64,000 nt of DNA from positions 18,481 through 82,480 of the forward strand of contig JAHHHP010000019.1 of assembly GCA_019359275.1 (NCBI GenBank), given 5' to 3'. Positions 34,356-44,454 of the stretch are shown piece after piece (position 1 is the first letter of the stretch; each line of letters starts with the position of its first letter). The notes beneath the pieces are model-generated. The model worked only from the letters and a program-made list of their open reading frames with translations, had not been told where the DNA came from and did not search any database. Made by a program: the position numbers and the translations under genes. This DNA is from Myxacorys chilensis ATA2-1-KO14 (lineage in GTDB: Bacteria > Cyanobacteriota > Cyanobacteriia > Leptolyngbyales > Leptolyngbyaceae).

Positions 34356-36143
34356 ATGCGTACCCACTACTGCGGTCAAGTTCGAGCCAGCCACATTGGA
34401 GAAACGGTCACTTTGTTTGGATGGGTGGATCGGCGGCGAGATCATGGGTATGTAATTTTTGTGGATTTGCGCGATCGCTCTGGCACGGTGCAGGTGGTCA
34501 GCGATCCTGAACGGACGCCACAATCGCATGATCAAGCGGGTGATCTGCGAAATGAGTATGTCATTAAAATTGTGGGACGGGTCACGAAGCGCCCGGATGA
34601 ATCGCTCAATACAAAAATTCCGACAGGTGAAATTGAGATTTACGCCGATGAAATTGAGATTCTCAATCCGGTGCGGAAGCAGCTTCCATTTCAGGTCTCA
34701 TCGGCGGACGCAGAACCTGTGCGAGAAGAGTTACGGTTGAAGTATCGCTATTTGGATCTGCGGCGCGATCGCATGAGTCAAAATCTGCAATTGCGCCATC
34801 GCCTTATTAAATCCATGCGGCGCTATCTAGAAGATGCAGAAGGCTTTATAGAAGTTGAAACACCCATTCTGACAAAATCTACACCGGAAGGCGCGCGGGA
34901 TTATCTGGTTCCGTCGCGGGTGAATCCAGGGGAATGGTATGCCTTGCCGCAATCGCCGCAGTTATTTAAGCAACTGTTGATGGTGTCAGGGTGCGATCGC
35001 TACTATCAGGTTGCTCGCTGTTTTCGCGATGAAGATTTGCGGGCAGAACGTCAGCCAGAATTTACTCAGTTGGACATGGAAATGAGTTTCATGTCTCAAG
35101 AAGAAATTTTGGAACTGAACGAAAATCTAGTTTGTAATATTTTCAAAACCGTAAAAGGCATCGAGATCCCACGTCCGTTTCCTCGCCTGACCTATGCCGA
35201 GGCGATGGCGCGTTACGGGAGCGATAAGCCAGATACCCGGTTTGGGCTAGAGCTAGTCGATGTGTCAGATGTTCTGAAAGATTCTGGCTTCAAGGTGTTT
35301 GCAGACGCCGTTTCTAAAGGCGGAATCGTAAAAATTCTGCCGATTCCCAACGGCAACGCCGCTATTTCTAACGTGCGGATTAAGCCGGGTGGAGACCTAT
35401 TTAAAGAAGCCTCGGAAGCCGGAGCGCGAGGACTGGCTTACATTCGAGTGCGGGATGATGGCGATATTGATACGATCGGTGCAATCAAAGACAACCTGAG
35501 TGAAGAGCAGAAACAAGAACTCCTCAAGCGTACTAATGCCAAGCCAGGACACTTGCTATTGTTTGGTGCAGGCGATTCGGCAACGGTGCACAAAACCCTC
35601 GATCGCTTGCGGCAATACGTGGGTCACGAACTCGGCATGATTGACCCGGACAAGATCAATTTGCTGTGGGTGACAGATTTTCCGATGTTCGAGTGGAATG
35701 CCGATGAGAAGCGCCTAGAAGCCTTACATCATCCTTTCACTGCGCCTCATCCAGAAGATGTTGATGACCTGAAAACTGCTCGTGCCCAGGCCTACGATTT
35801 AGTGTTCAACGGCTTTGAAGTCGGTGGCGGCAGCGTCCGCATTCATCAGCCAGACTTACAGGCAAAGGTGTTCTCAACGATCGGCATTTCAGACGAAGAG
35901 GCCCAAAACAAATTCGGATTCTTAATTGAAGCCTTCGAGTATGGTGCGCCGCCGCATGGAGGCATTGCCTATGGCATCGATCGCTGGGTGATGCTGCTCT
36001 CTGGCGAAGACTCGATCCGCGATGTAATTGCGTTTCCGAAGACACAGCAGGCGCGGTGTTTGCTCACAGGGGCACCCGCTGGTGTGGATGACAAGCAGCT
36101 TAAAGAATTGCAGGTTGCCTCGACGTACAAGCCGAAAACCTAA
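34356..36143 (+). CDS. aspS: Aspartyl-tRNA synthetase
   Basis: 595 aa class IIb synthetase. N-terminal OB fold ([40 protein letters not shown], ~22-41), motif 2 [20 protein letters not shown] (~214-233), GAD insertion domain (~290-430) typical of bacterial Asp[13 protein letters not shown], and motif 3 [19 protein letters not shown] (~535-553). Length typical. It may be the tRNA-Asp/Asn non-discriminating type, as in many cyanobacteria, but that cannot be decided here. Convergent with the gene at 36175. Confidence 0.96.
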   Translation: MRTHYCGQVRASHIGETVTLFGWVDRRRDHGYVIFVDLRDRSGTVQVVSDPERTPQSHDQAGDLRNEYVIKIVGRVTKRPDESLNTKIPTGEIEIYADEIEILNPVRKQLPFQVSSADAEPVREELRLKYRYLDLRRDRMSQNLQLRHRLIKSMRRYLEDAEGFIEVETPILTKSTPEGARDYLVPSRVNPGEWYALPQSPQLFKQLLMVSGCDRYYQVARCFRDEDLRAERQPEFTQLDMEMSFMSQEEILELNENLVCNIFKTVKGIEIPRPFPRLTYAEAMARYGSDKPDTRFGLELVDVSDVLKDSGFKVFADAVSKGGIVKILPIPNGNAAISNVRIKPGGDLFKEASEAGARGLAYIRVRDDGDIDTIGAIKDNLSEEQKQELLKRTNAKPGHLLLFGAGDSATVHKTLDRLRQYVGHELGMIDPDKINLLWVTDFPMFEWNADEKRLEALHHPFTAPHPEDVDDLKTARAQAYDLVFNGFEVGGGSVRIHQPDLQAKVFSTIGISDEEAQNKFGFLIEAFEYGAPPHGGIAYGIDRWVMLLSGEDSIRDVIAFPKTQQARCLLTGAPAGVDDKQLKELQVASTYKPKT

Positions 36144-36174
36144 GATTTTTAGAAGACAGGCTTATCCAAAAGTT

Positions 36175-37206
36175 CTAAACGGCGACTGGCTGATAGCTGG
36201 CAAGGAGCAACGAGCGGAACTTAAACGGAATCATCTGCTCTTGCTCTAGGGTATCCCTGACAATTGCTTGCTGAAGACGCTTAGCCGCTGGGCACTCTAA
36301 TTCATCACACAGTCGCAGTAGATCGACTACCACGGCGTACCATAACAAAGAAAGCTGACTTCGCCCAATTTCTAAGAAACTGCAAGTTTGCTTCAAGAAA
36401 GTACTGCGATCGCGGCTCAAAAATGACTGCTTGAGATAGAGCCACTCACGGGAGTGCTGATCAATCGGCACACATTGGATACTGGCGCGCTCCAACGGAT
36501 CACAGGTTGCTACCTGAAATAAGGCATACGCCTTATCAAAATCTTGAGCCGCCAAAATCACAGCGATCTCACTGGTAATTTGAGCAATCATCATCCTCAC
36601 TAGTTCTATAGGCTGACGCGCCATTCGCTCGAACCCCCAAGCTGTGCCAATCGGCAGCGCCTCTCTTTGTCCTTCGAGATAGCTCAGAATTTGACTGGCT
36701 AACTCAAGGGCGTGATCATAGTTTTGACAACGGGCATCGGTGCGAACCAAATTATGTAAAAGCTGAATTCGATGAAGATGAAACAGATCGTATCCATATT
36801 GATCTTCTAGAACAATGTCGATCGAGAGAGCGTTCTCCGTTTTGCTTCGCACCAGCGCAAACTCACCCTGACAGTAATCGAGGTAAGTCTCTGACTGGTA
36901 CAACAGCGATTGATGCAACAGTTTTCCTTCCTGCGATAGCGCTGAAGAGCTTAATACCCGCCGTGCCTCGGTAAATAATTGGCCTGCCATTGCCAATTGT
37001 CCACTCCGCACCGCTAACAGTGCAGCATCGCGATCGCTCAAAGCTCGATGCAGCAACAACTGCTCCGACAGTGATAATCGGTTCTCAATCCGGGCGTACA
37101 GTTCATCACTGAAAGCGTCTCCTTGACGAACCACCGCAGGCTGAATACAACTTTTCTGATATTGATGCAACACGTTTTCTAGCAAATCATCGTAGATCTC
37201 AGACAT
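36175..37206 (-). CDS. Helical (TPR-like) protein of the radical SAM/RiPP locus
   Basis: 343 aa from ATG 37206 (MSEIYDDLLENVLHQYQKSC); the frame is open further upstream, but this ATG overlaps the maturase stop by 8 nt (translational coupling). No family recognised. All-helical, with repeated ~35-residue helical pairs (LLAVRSGQLAMAGQLFTEAR, CQNYDHALELASQILSYLE, AAQDFDKAYALFQVAT) that resemble TPR units. No signal peptide or membrane helix. Third gene of the minus-strand unit precursor - maturase - this gene; probably a cytoplasmic partner of modification or regulation. Inference only. Confidence 0.7.
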   Translation of the reverse strand: MSEIYDDLLENVLHQYQKSCIQPAVVRQGDAFSDELYARIENRLSLSEQLLLHRALSDRDAALLAVRSGQLAMAGQLFTEARRVLSSSALSQEGKLLHQSLLYQSETYLDYCQGEFALVRSKTENALSIDIVLEDQYGYDLFHLHRIQLLHNLVRTDARCQNYDHALELASQILSYLEGQREALPIGTAWGFERMARQPIELVRMMIAQITSEIAVILAAQDFDKAYALFQVATCDPLERASIQCVPIDQHSREWLYLKQSFLSRDRSTFLKQTCSFLEIGRSQLSLLWYAVVVDLLRLCDELECPAAKRLQQAIVRDTLEQEQMIPFKFRSLLLASYQPVAV

Positions 37207-38596
37207 AGGATAGAGCCTCCTCTGTATCAGGGATAGCTGCATCTGTAGCACTCATTGCCTGTTGCTGTTGAATCCGCGAGACGGCATAGCTTAACAGCAA
37301 TCGCTGCTCAATATTGCGCTTCGTACTGGGGCACGGATCTAACCCCTCCTGCCATGCCTTCGGACACGAGCCACCACACACGGGCAACATCGGGCAGGAT
37401 GGACACCCATACTCACCCCGGCGCACTCGACTGTTGAAGTCACCTAGGCGATCGCGCTTTCCTGCCATTGGCTGACCAGAAAGGTGTTCGATCGCATACT
37501 CATTGGGAGTGCCATAGGTCGGGACATACGACACTTCGGTGCAGTTATACACCAAGCCATCTGCATCGATTAATTCAGCATGGGGGCGGGTTGCCATGCA
37601 GGTGATGGCTTTGCGTGAGGGAATAAAGCTGGTCGGAAATCCTAACTGCACTTTCTCGCTGAGCCATTTAATTTCCCAAGCGGCAAACTCATCGGCAGAG
37701 AGCGATCGCTTGTGAGCATCATTACCCCAAGAATGAATTGGAGCAACATAGAACTGAATCCGCTCCTGAACGCCTTCTTCTGCTAATTTAATCATCAGCG
37801 AAGATACAGATTCGTAATTCTGAGCATCAACATTGCAGCGAATAATAATGTGAATATCATTGAGATCAGCACGGTGAGCTAATGAGATAACATTCGCGAA
37901 AATTTTGTCAAAAGTCGGTAATCCGCTTTTTTGCATCCGGCGAACATCATGAAATTCTGCCAAGCCATCCAACGTAATTTCAACCGTTCTGACCCCCAAA
38001 TCATAGAAAAGCTCGGTTGCGACCCGATCCGTTAACGCCAGCCCGTTAGTGACAATTTTTGATCCGTAGCGACAGCCAAACTCCTCGGCTAACGCTTGAA
38101 ACTGAGGTGCAAGTTGTCTCATAACGGGCAAACCAACCAATGGTTCAGCCCCAAACCAGCCAATTTCAAAGGTCCGAAATGCTTTAGTGGCCAGCTTTGT
38201 GCGGGCACGTTTCAGCAATTGCTGCTGATCTTCCTCACTCATTTGCTTATTGCGGTGTTCTTGTCCGCAGTAATGACAGCCGAGTTGACAATAGGCAGTA
38301 GGTTGGATGCTGAAGAAGAGCGTGTCATCGTCTAATGTAGCAGCATCATTGCGATCGAGAATCGTTGCCAATTCATCCTCATCGCTTGGAACTAGAAGTT
38401 CCATATCAACGAGATCAAGGAGCATATTTTTCGGCAGTTGCTCTAATGCACCGCTTTCCAATAGAGTCCAGCTTGAATCATCAATTACTCGGACATTCGC
38501 AGTCCGAGTTGCAAACAAAACTCGCTTAAACTGCGTTGCGATTTCATCAAAAAAGGGCTGTGTGACGACGTGATAACGAGACAGTTTAATATCCAT
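37199..38596 (-). CDS. Radical SAM/SPASM peptide maturase
   Basis: 465 aa from ATG 38596 (MDIKLSRYHVVTQPFFDEIA). N-terminal ~105 residues have a wHTH-like pattern as in peptide-recognition (RRE-type) regions. Radical SAM core: AYCQLGCHYCGQEHRNKQM (CxxxCxxC, ~110-128), TFEIGWFGAEPLVGLPVM (~152-169), SKIVTNGLAL, VRTVEITLDGLAEFHDVRRM. C-terminal SPASM domain with the full cysteine set: ITCMATRPHAEL...GLVYNC (Cx..Gx4C), then YGCPSCPMLPVCGGSCPKAW (Cx2Cx5Cx3C) and DPCPS, for two auxiliary 4Fe-4S clusters. This set is diagnostic of ribosomal-peptide maturases. Upstream lies a Cys/Gly-containing precursor-like gene; downstream partner overlaps. Confidence 0.9.
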   Translation of the reverse strand: MDIKLSRYHVVTQPFFDEIATQFKRVLFATRTANVRVIDDSSWTLLESGALEQLPKNMLLDLVDMELLVPSDEDELATILDRNDAATLDDDTLFFSIQPTAYCQLGCHYCGQEHRNKQMSEEDQQQLLKRARTKLATKAFRTFEIGWFGAEPLVGLPVMRQLAPQFQALAEEFGCRYGSKIVTNGLALTDRVATELFYDLGVRTVEITLDGLAEFHDVRRMQKSGLPTFDKIFANVISLAHRADLNDIHIIIRCNVDAQNYESVSSLMIKLAEEGVQERIQFYVAPIHSWGNDAHKRSLSADEFAAWEIKWLSEKVQLGFPTSFIPSRKAITCMATRPHAELIDADGLVYNCTEVSYVPTYGTPNEYAIEHLSGQPMAGKRDRLGDFNSRVRRGEYGCPSCPMLPVCGGSCPKAWQEGLDPCPSTKRNIEQRLLLSYAVSRIQQQQAMSATDAAIPDTEEALSYV

Positions 38597-38694
38597 ATGG
38601 TTTTCCCAATTTTGCGGATTGCACAATTTAACAACTCGATCGCATGAAGTAAGCGAATAAAGAAGACGAACCGGCGAAACGTCTGAGTCGTCGT

Positions 38695-38731
38695 GAGAGA
38701 GGAAAAGTCCTAAGAGCTTTGCTCCTCTCTC
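38695..38731 (-). promoter_or_regulatory. Stem-loop between precursor and maturase genes
   Basis: Perfect 9-bp stem GAGAGAGGA / TCCTCTCTC (38695-38703 with 38723-38731) with further inner AAAG/CTTT pairing, in the 188-nt spacer. It has no T run on the minus strand, so it looks like a processing or stabilising hairpin, or partial attenuator, that would raise precursor output over maturase. Confidence 0.6.
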
Positions 38732-38784
38732 CCACAGCTTACTGATTCACGAGTTCTGTCTTCTGCACTACTGTCTTTCTACCT

Positions 38785-39174
38785 TTACTGCGGACGACTC
38801 ACAGGGCGAATGACGGGAAGCTGCTTGATTGCAGGGTTGATAAGTTTATCGGTTAACGGTAGCGAATCAGCCGCGCATCCTCCCCCGTTACAGACCCCAT
38901 TATCAGCGGCTCCTGTAATTGGATTTTTTTTGATTCCTGGCAGTTGTTCTAACACGCGAGTTCCACCCAAAGGACGGGCTTGAAAGTTGCCTGGCGCAAC
39001 TGGAGCGATCATTGTTTTGGAGGGAGCATCCAGGTTAAGGTTGGCTTGGCTGAGGAGGTTGCTCATTGCACCCGGAACAGGGGCGGATTGAGCAGAGGGC
39101 GCGATCGCAGCAAACCCAGTCATTGCAATCAGACCGAGTACAAATTTGACCTGACCTAATTTGTTCGTAGCCAT
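38785..39174 (-). CDS. Putative RiPP precursor with signal-peptide-like leader and CNGGGC motif
   Basis: 129 aa from ATG 39174 (MATNKLGQVKFVLGLIAMTG), chosen because AAGGAG stands 7 nt before it; the frame is open to 39417 but that part is not protein-like. A signal-peptide-like segment ends near SAQSA (residue 31). The rest is Pro/Leu/Asn/Gly-rich. It has only two cysteines, in DNGVCNGGGCAADSLP (Cys95 and Cys100), near the C-terminus. No known domain. Directly upstream of a SPASM radical SAM maturase on the same strand, which makes it a candidate ribosomal natural-product precursor; the GVCNGGGC region is the likely modified core. It could also be an ordinary secreted protein. Confidence 0.68.
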   Translation of the reverse strand: MATNKLGQVKFVLGLIAMTGFAAIAPSAQSAPVPGAMSNLLSQANLNLDAPSKTMIAPVAPGNFQARPLGGTRVLEQLPGIKKNPITGAADNGVCNGGGCAADSLPLTDKLINPAIKQLPVIRPVSRPQ

Positions 39175-39468
39175 GAATTTCTCCTTAGAAGATGAGTGCT
39201 TACTAAACAGATCACTGTCATCCAACCGTCCATCTTTACTCCCTCTTGAGCGGCCTTCATTAAGCGATGAAAGGCAGTTTAGGAGCGAGTTATAGGTGGT
39301 TGAGTATCGTTTCTCTGATAACTTATTGTTGAAGACAAACTGCGATCGTAGGGATACCCAGACGGGTAGTTTGTCAGGGAAGAAAATTTTTGATTCAAAA
39401 ATAAACGAAAGGAACATGGCAGCGATCGCACGGATCTAGCACAATGAATCTATGCTGAAAGTGAATTT

Positions 39469-40864
<1,396 letters not shown>

Positions 40865-40879
40865 ATTGAGTGGAGGCTT

Positions 40880-41131
40880 ATGCAGACCTTATTTGCGCTC
40901 ACGGTCATTACACTGATGATGTTAGGCGTTATTACTCTAGGAGAGATGGTTGTTCGCGGGTTCAAACCTCGTCAACCTGATCAAGTTGAGCCTGTGGACT
41001 ATAGCGGCGTCATTGATGCGACGGCAAGTGGATTGTCAGGCATGGGCGAACACGGGGGGCAGCCTGAGCATTTCTTTGGTCAGGTGGGTGAATATGTTGT
41101 GAGTGCAATTGCTCACCTCTTTCATCACTAA
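40880..41131 (+). CDS. Small single-pass membrane protein, unknown
   Basis: 83 aa: one N-terminal membrane helix (LFALTVITLMMLGVITLGEM, ~4-23), basic loop, then a Gly/Glu/His-rich tail ending HLFHH. No family recognised. 15 nt after tocopherol cyclase, so probably in that operon. The last codons and stop lie in a 21-bp tandem duplication. Confidence 0.6.
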   Translation: MQTLFALTVITLMMLGVITLGEMVVRGFKPRQPDQVEPVDYSGVIDATASGLSGMGEHGGQPEHFFGQVGEYVVSAIAHLFHH

Positions 41132-41155
41132 CTACACCTCTTTCATCACTAACTG
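41114..41155. repeat. 21-bp tandem duplication over a stop codon
   Basis: Two adjacent copies of CACCTCTTTCATCACTAACT(A/G). The first contains the end and stop of the 83-aa gene. The second forms a perfect 8-bp stem CTCTTTCA/TGAAAGAG (41138-41145 with 41154-41161), possibly a weak terminator. Confidence 0.85.
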
Positions 41156-41177
41156 AAAGAGCGATCCTTCGTTCTAA

Positions 41178-41221
41178 GTTTGCTATCATAATTTCGATAG
41201 TTTGCTATCATAATTTCGATA
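41178..41221. repeat. 22-bp perfect tandem duplication upstream of tRNA-Arg
   Basis: Two identical 22-bp copies starting GTTTGCTATCATAATT, ending 6 bp before the tRNA. Each copy holds a CATAAT -10-like element, so the tRNA promoter may be duplicated. Confidence 0.85.
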
Positions 41222-41226
41222 CGTTT

Positions 41227-41300
41227 GGGGCTGTAGCTCAGTTGGATAGAGCGACCGCCTCCTAAGCGGTAGGTCGAGGGTTCGAATCCCGCCAGTCCCG
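41227..41300 (+). tRNA. tRNA-Arg (CCT)
   Basis: 74-nt cloverleaf: acceptor GGGGCTG/CAGTCCC with discriminator G, D arm AGCTCAGTTGGATAGAGC, anticodon stem ACCGC/GCGGT with loop CTCCTAA (anticodon CCT), T arm GAGGGTTCGAATCCC. CCA not encoded. Confidence 0.94.
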
Positions 41301-41738
41301 TAGCCTCTGAAGGCAAGCAGTATCAAAGGTTGAAGCAAATGTGCAGCAAACTCTGGCAAACTCTGAAATAGCCGAAAATGGTTATAAGTTTCCAGAGTTT
41401 TAAGCACAAAGTCAAAGATTGAGTACACGTTGGCGATCGCGAGTTTCTCCCTGTGCTTTCCTGGGTCAAGACTAGTGCACTATTGGCGTAGCTCAGTCAA
41501 ATAGGAACGGCATGAAAGTCAATTACTGCGATCGCACGTCTGACGATGCAAAGGCGTGAAGTTGATTTTTGATTATGTACCAATGATGTTTTGCTCTAAA
41601 ATCTTTTCTGCATTCTGAAGCGATCGCGCTAGGCATCCTGTATTAGCAGGGCTAAAGACTTCATTATAGAAGAGCGAGTATCAAGTTATGTCTTAGGGAA
41701 CATTGACAGAGACAATAGCTCCCTTTCTCTAGGCAAAA
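41301..41738. other. Intergenic region, no gene seen
   Basis: 438 bp between tRNA-Arg and the permease-kinase gene. Contains HIP1 sites. The minus-strand open frame crossing the tRNA is a known type of false ORF. No other RNA or repeat recognised. Confidence 0.55.
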
Positions 41739-44210
41739 ATGAATCAGCCATCGCTTCCTGCTGCCTCACTCCCCCGCAGTTTAACTTCAGTCGAAACTTG
41801 GGGGTTTGGTTTTAGCGGTTTGCTTTTGTGGTTAGGCACTGCACCTGCAATGCACGCCGCTTTGGGGCCTCAAGCCATCTGGGTTTGGTTACCTGGAACG
41901 ATCGTTGGAATTTTACTGAATCTGCAAGTCAAACGTTTGGGGACGTATTTTCCGAGCGTTGCTGGTGGTACACCCAACTACATGACCCGCCTGCTTCAGC
42001 GCTTTCCAGCAGTAGCTCGGTATGGCGCGATCGGCTACCTGTTGGGCTGGGTCTCTGTGCCGCCAATGAATGCCATCATCCTGACTGACCTGATCAAGGC
42101 CAATCTGGAACCCTTGGGAATTGCTTGTCCAGTACTGCTGTTCCGCATTGGCTTTGCTATTTTGCCCTTTATTGTTGCGTTTAGCGGTACGCGGACGTTG
42201 GGGATTTTGCATACCTTCTTTGTGTTTCCAGCGATCGGTTTTCTCGTTACCTTCTGTCTGCAAGGCATCGGCTGGCTCAGTTTTGCCCCTACTAGCCCCG
42301 GTTTGCTGCCAGATACATGGTCGGGCGTTGCCGCGATCGATTGGATGAAGTGGTTCTTTATTGCCATTTATGCCGTTTATGGCTGCGAGACTGCTTCTTC
42401 GTTTGTGGCCGATAGCCGCCAACCGACGGCTACTCTCCGTTGTTTAAGTGTAACGGCTGGGATCATTCCGATCGTTTATTTCGCAGGGTCTTGGGTCGTC
42501 ATGCGGTTAGCGACTGCATCTGGATTAGGGGATAGTGCTTATCTCAACCTGATTGCAGCCGCCCAGCCATTCTGGGGTGGGTTAGCCCCCGCGCTGGTAA
42601 CCTTCTTGATTACGTCTGGTTGTCTACTGAGTTCTACAACAGCCGTTTCTAACTGTCCCCGCATTTTGTATCAATTGGCAAAAGATGGATACCTGCCGCC
42701 CCTATTCTCTGCCGTTTCCCGTCGGGGTGTGCTTGAACCCAGCTTGATTTTCATACTATTGCTGAGTCTGCTTTGCCTTGGGTGGGGCGACATTTCCCGT
42801 GTGGTCATGGTTACGGGAACAGGCTACTTAACGTCGATGATGGCAATGCATTGGGGGTTATGGGTCTGCCGCAAGCAGCCAGAAACTCGGTGGTCTTGGT
42901 TCTCGCTCGGCTGCTTGAGTCTAGAGGCTGTTGTTTTAGTGGTCGGCGGGTTGGCATGGGGCTGGCTAGATTTATTGATTGGCTTACTGCTGCCTTTAGC
43001 GGTTGGGTCAGCAGCAGTGTGGCTGCCTCGTCTGCACGTTGCACCGTTCCATCTCGCTTGGTGGCAACAACGCGATCGCGAGCCACTCCGCACGCTTAAA
43101 GCTGATTGGGTTGCCTTGCAAGTGACAATTCTCATCATCTTAGTGTGTGGTGCGGTCAGTGTAGGCTGGTTAGTTAGAGCTGGATTGGAACGCCAAGGCG
43201 TGGGGAGCCACATGGCGTTATTTAGCATTTTGCTGATCATTGTTGCCTTTGTGGGTGTGGCGATCGCGTGCTGGACAAGCCTGCCCCAAATCGCTGCCAT
43301 TACTGAAGCGCGAGAAGAAGTCGAACGTACCTTGAGTGATTTACAGCGGACGCAAACGCAACTGGTGCAGGCGGAGAAAATGTCGAGTTTAGGACAATTG
43401 GTTGCAGGCGTTGCTCACGAAATCAACAATCCGGTCAACTTCATTCACGGCAACCTAATCCATGTGCGAGCGTATTCTCAAGATCTGCTCAATCTGATTC
43501 AACTTTATGAGAAGTACTATCCAAACCCCGCACCCGAAATTCAAGCCGAAGCTGAAGCGGTCGATTTAGAATTTTTGCAAGATGATTTGATCAAAACGCT
43601 CGATTCCATGAAAATTGGTACCGATCGCATCCGTCAAATCGTGCTGAGCTTACGCAACTTCTCCCGCACGGATGAAGCTGAATTCAAAGAAGTCAATGTC
43701 CACGAAGGCATTGACAGTACCTTGTTAATCTTGCAACATCGTTTGAAAGCGCGATCAGATCGTCCAGAGATTCAGATCATTAAAAACTACAGTGATTTAC
43801 CGCAAGTAGAATGCTATCCCGGACAGTTGAATCAGGTGTTGATGAACATTCTGGCAAATGCGATCGACGCATTGGAGGAGAGTAACGCGAAACGAACTTA
43901 TCAGGAGATTGAATCAAAGCCTAACCAGATTACGGTTCGTACATCATCAGTGCAGAATGCTGAGTGGATAGAAGTTGCGATCGCCGACAATGGATCGGGC
44001 ATGCCCGAAACGATTCAACAACGCATTTTCAACCCATTCTTTACAACTAAACCCGTAGGCAAGGGAACAGGTATGGGAATGTCTATTAGCCATCAAATTA
44101 TTACCGAAAAACATGGCGGTAAGCTGAAGTGCATCTCTAGTCTTGGGGCTGGAGCCGAGTTCGTGATTCAAATTCCAGTTCGGCAACCCGTGTGCGAGAG
44201 TGCCCGCTAA
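41739..44210 (+). CDS. Sensor histidine kinase fused to an APC-type permease domain
   Basis: 823 aa. Residues ~10-520 form a polytopic membrane domain of about 12-14 helices resembling amino-acid/polyamine/organocation permeases (FPSVAGGTPNYMTRLLQRFP ~69-88; ISSGC-like LITSGCLLSSTTAVSNCPRI ~288-307; YQLAKDGYLPPLFSAVSRRG). After a short coiled coil (~525-550) comes the kinase: H box GQLVAGVAHEINNPVNFIHG (~550-569), N box NQVLMNILANAIDALEE (~698-714), G1 ADNGSGMPE, G2 GKGTGMGMSISHQI. Probably senses or transports a small solute and signals by phosphotransfer, as known for CbrA-type transporter-kinases. No receiver domain in the protein; a receiver-kinase gene lies nearby on the opposite strand with a very similar kinase module. 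Confidence 0.88.
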   Translation: MNQPSLPAASLPRSLTSVETWGFGFSGLLLWLGTAPAMHAALGPQAIWVWLPGTIVGILLNLQVKRLGTYFPSVAGGTPNYMTRLLQRFPAVARYGAIGYLLGWVSVPPMNAIILTDLIKANLEPLGIACPVLLFRIGFAILPFIVAFSGTRTLGILHTFFVFPAIGFLVTFCLQGIGWLSFAPTSPGLLPDTWSGVAAIDWMKWFFIAIYAVYGCETASSFVADSRQPTATLRCLSVTAGIIPIVYFAGSWVVMRLATASGLGDSAYLNLIAAAQPFWGGLAPALVTFLITSGCLLSSTTAVSNCPRILYQLAKDGYLPPLFSAVSRRGVLEPSLIFILLLSLLCLGWGDISRVVMVTGTGYLTSMMAMHWGLWVCRKQPETRWSWFSLGCLSLEAVVLVVGGLAWGWLDLLIGLLLPLAVGSAAVWLPRLHVAPFHLAWWQQRDREPLRTLKADWVALQVTILIILVCGAVSVGWLVRAGLERQGVGSHMALFSILLIIVAFVGVAIACWTSLPQIAAITEAREEVERTLSDLQRTQTQLVQAEKMSSLGQLVAGVAHEINNPVNFIHGNLIHVRAYSQDLLNLIQLYEKYYPNPAPEIQAEAEAVDLEFLQDDLIKTLDSMKIGTDRIRQIVLSLRNFSRTDEAEFKEVNVHEGIDSTLLILQHRLKARSDRPEIQIIKNYSDLPQVECYPGQLNQVLMNILANAIDALEESNAKRTYQEIESKPNQITVRTSSVQNAEWIEVAIADNGSGMPETIQQRIFNPFFTTKPVGKGTGMGMSISHQIITEKHGGKLKCISSLGAGAEFVIQIPVRQPVCESAR

Positions 44211-44454
44211 AAAATAAGCTTTGATCAAGGCTCAGCGGTCAGCGAGATGTATAGGAGTTCAGCTATCACTCTGCCATGGCTGGCTCAGTTATAGGCAATG
44301 GGACGCTGACGCAAATTCAGAAGACCGTGAATTCAGAAGTCTAGACGGAGTGTAGGCGGTTTATTAGTGGCAATCGTCTCTGCGATATTTCTAGGATTTA
44401 GCCTGACCTCTGAACAAAGGCTAAAGGCGAGCAAGAGAATTGCAGTCCGAACAT

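Noticed and set aside
41186..41428. Open frame on the minus strand with GTGGIRTLDLPLRRRS
   Set aside because: It is antisense to tRNA-Arg; this peptide is a well-known false ORF produced by tRNA genes.
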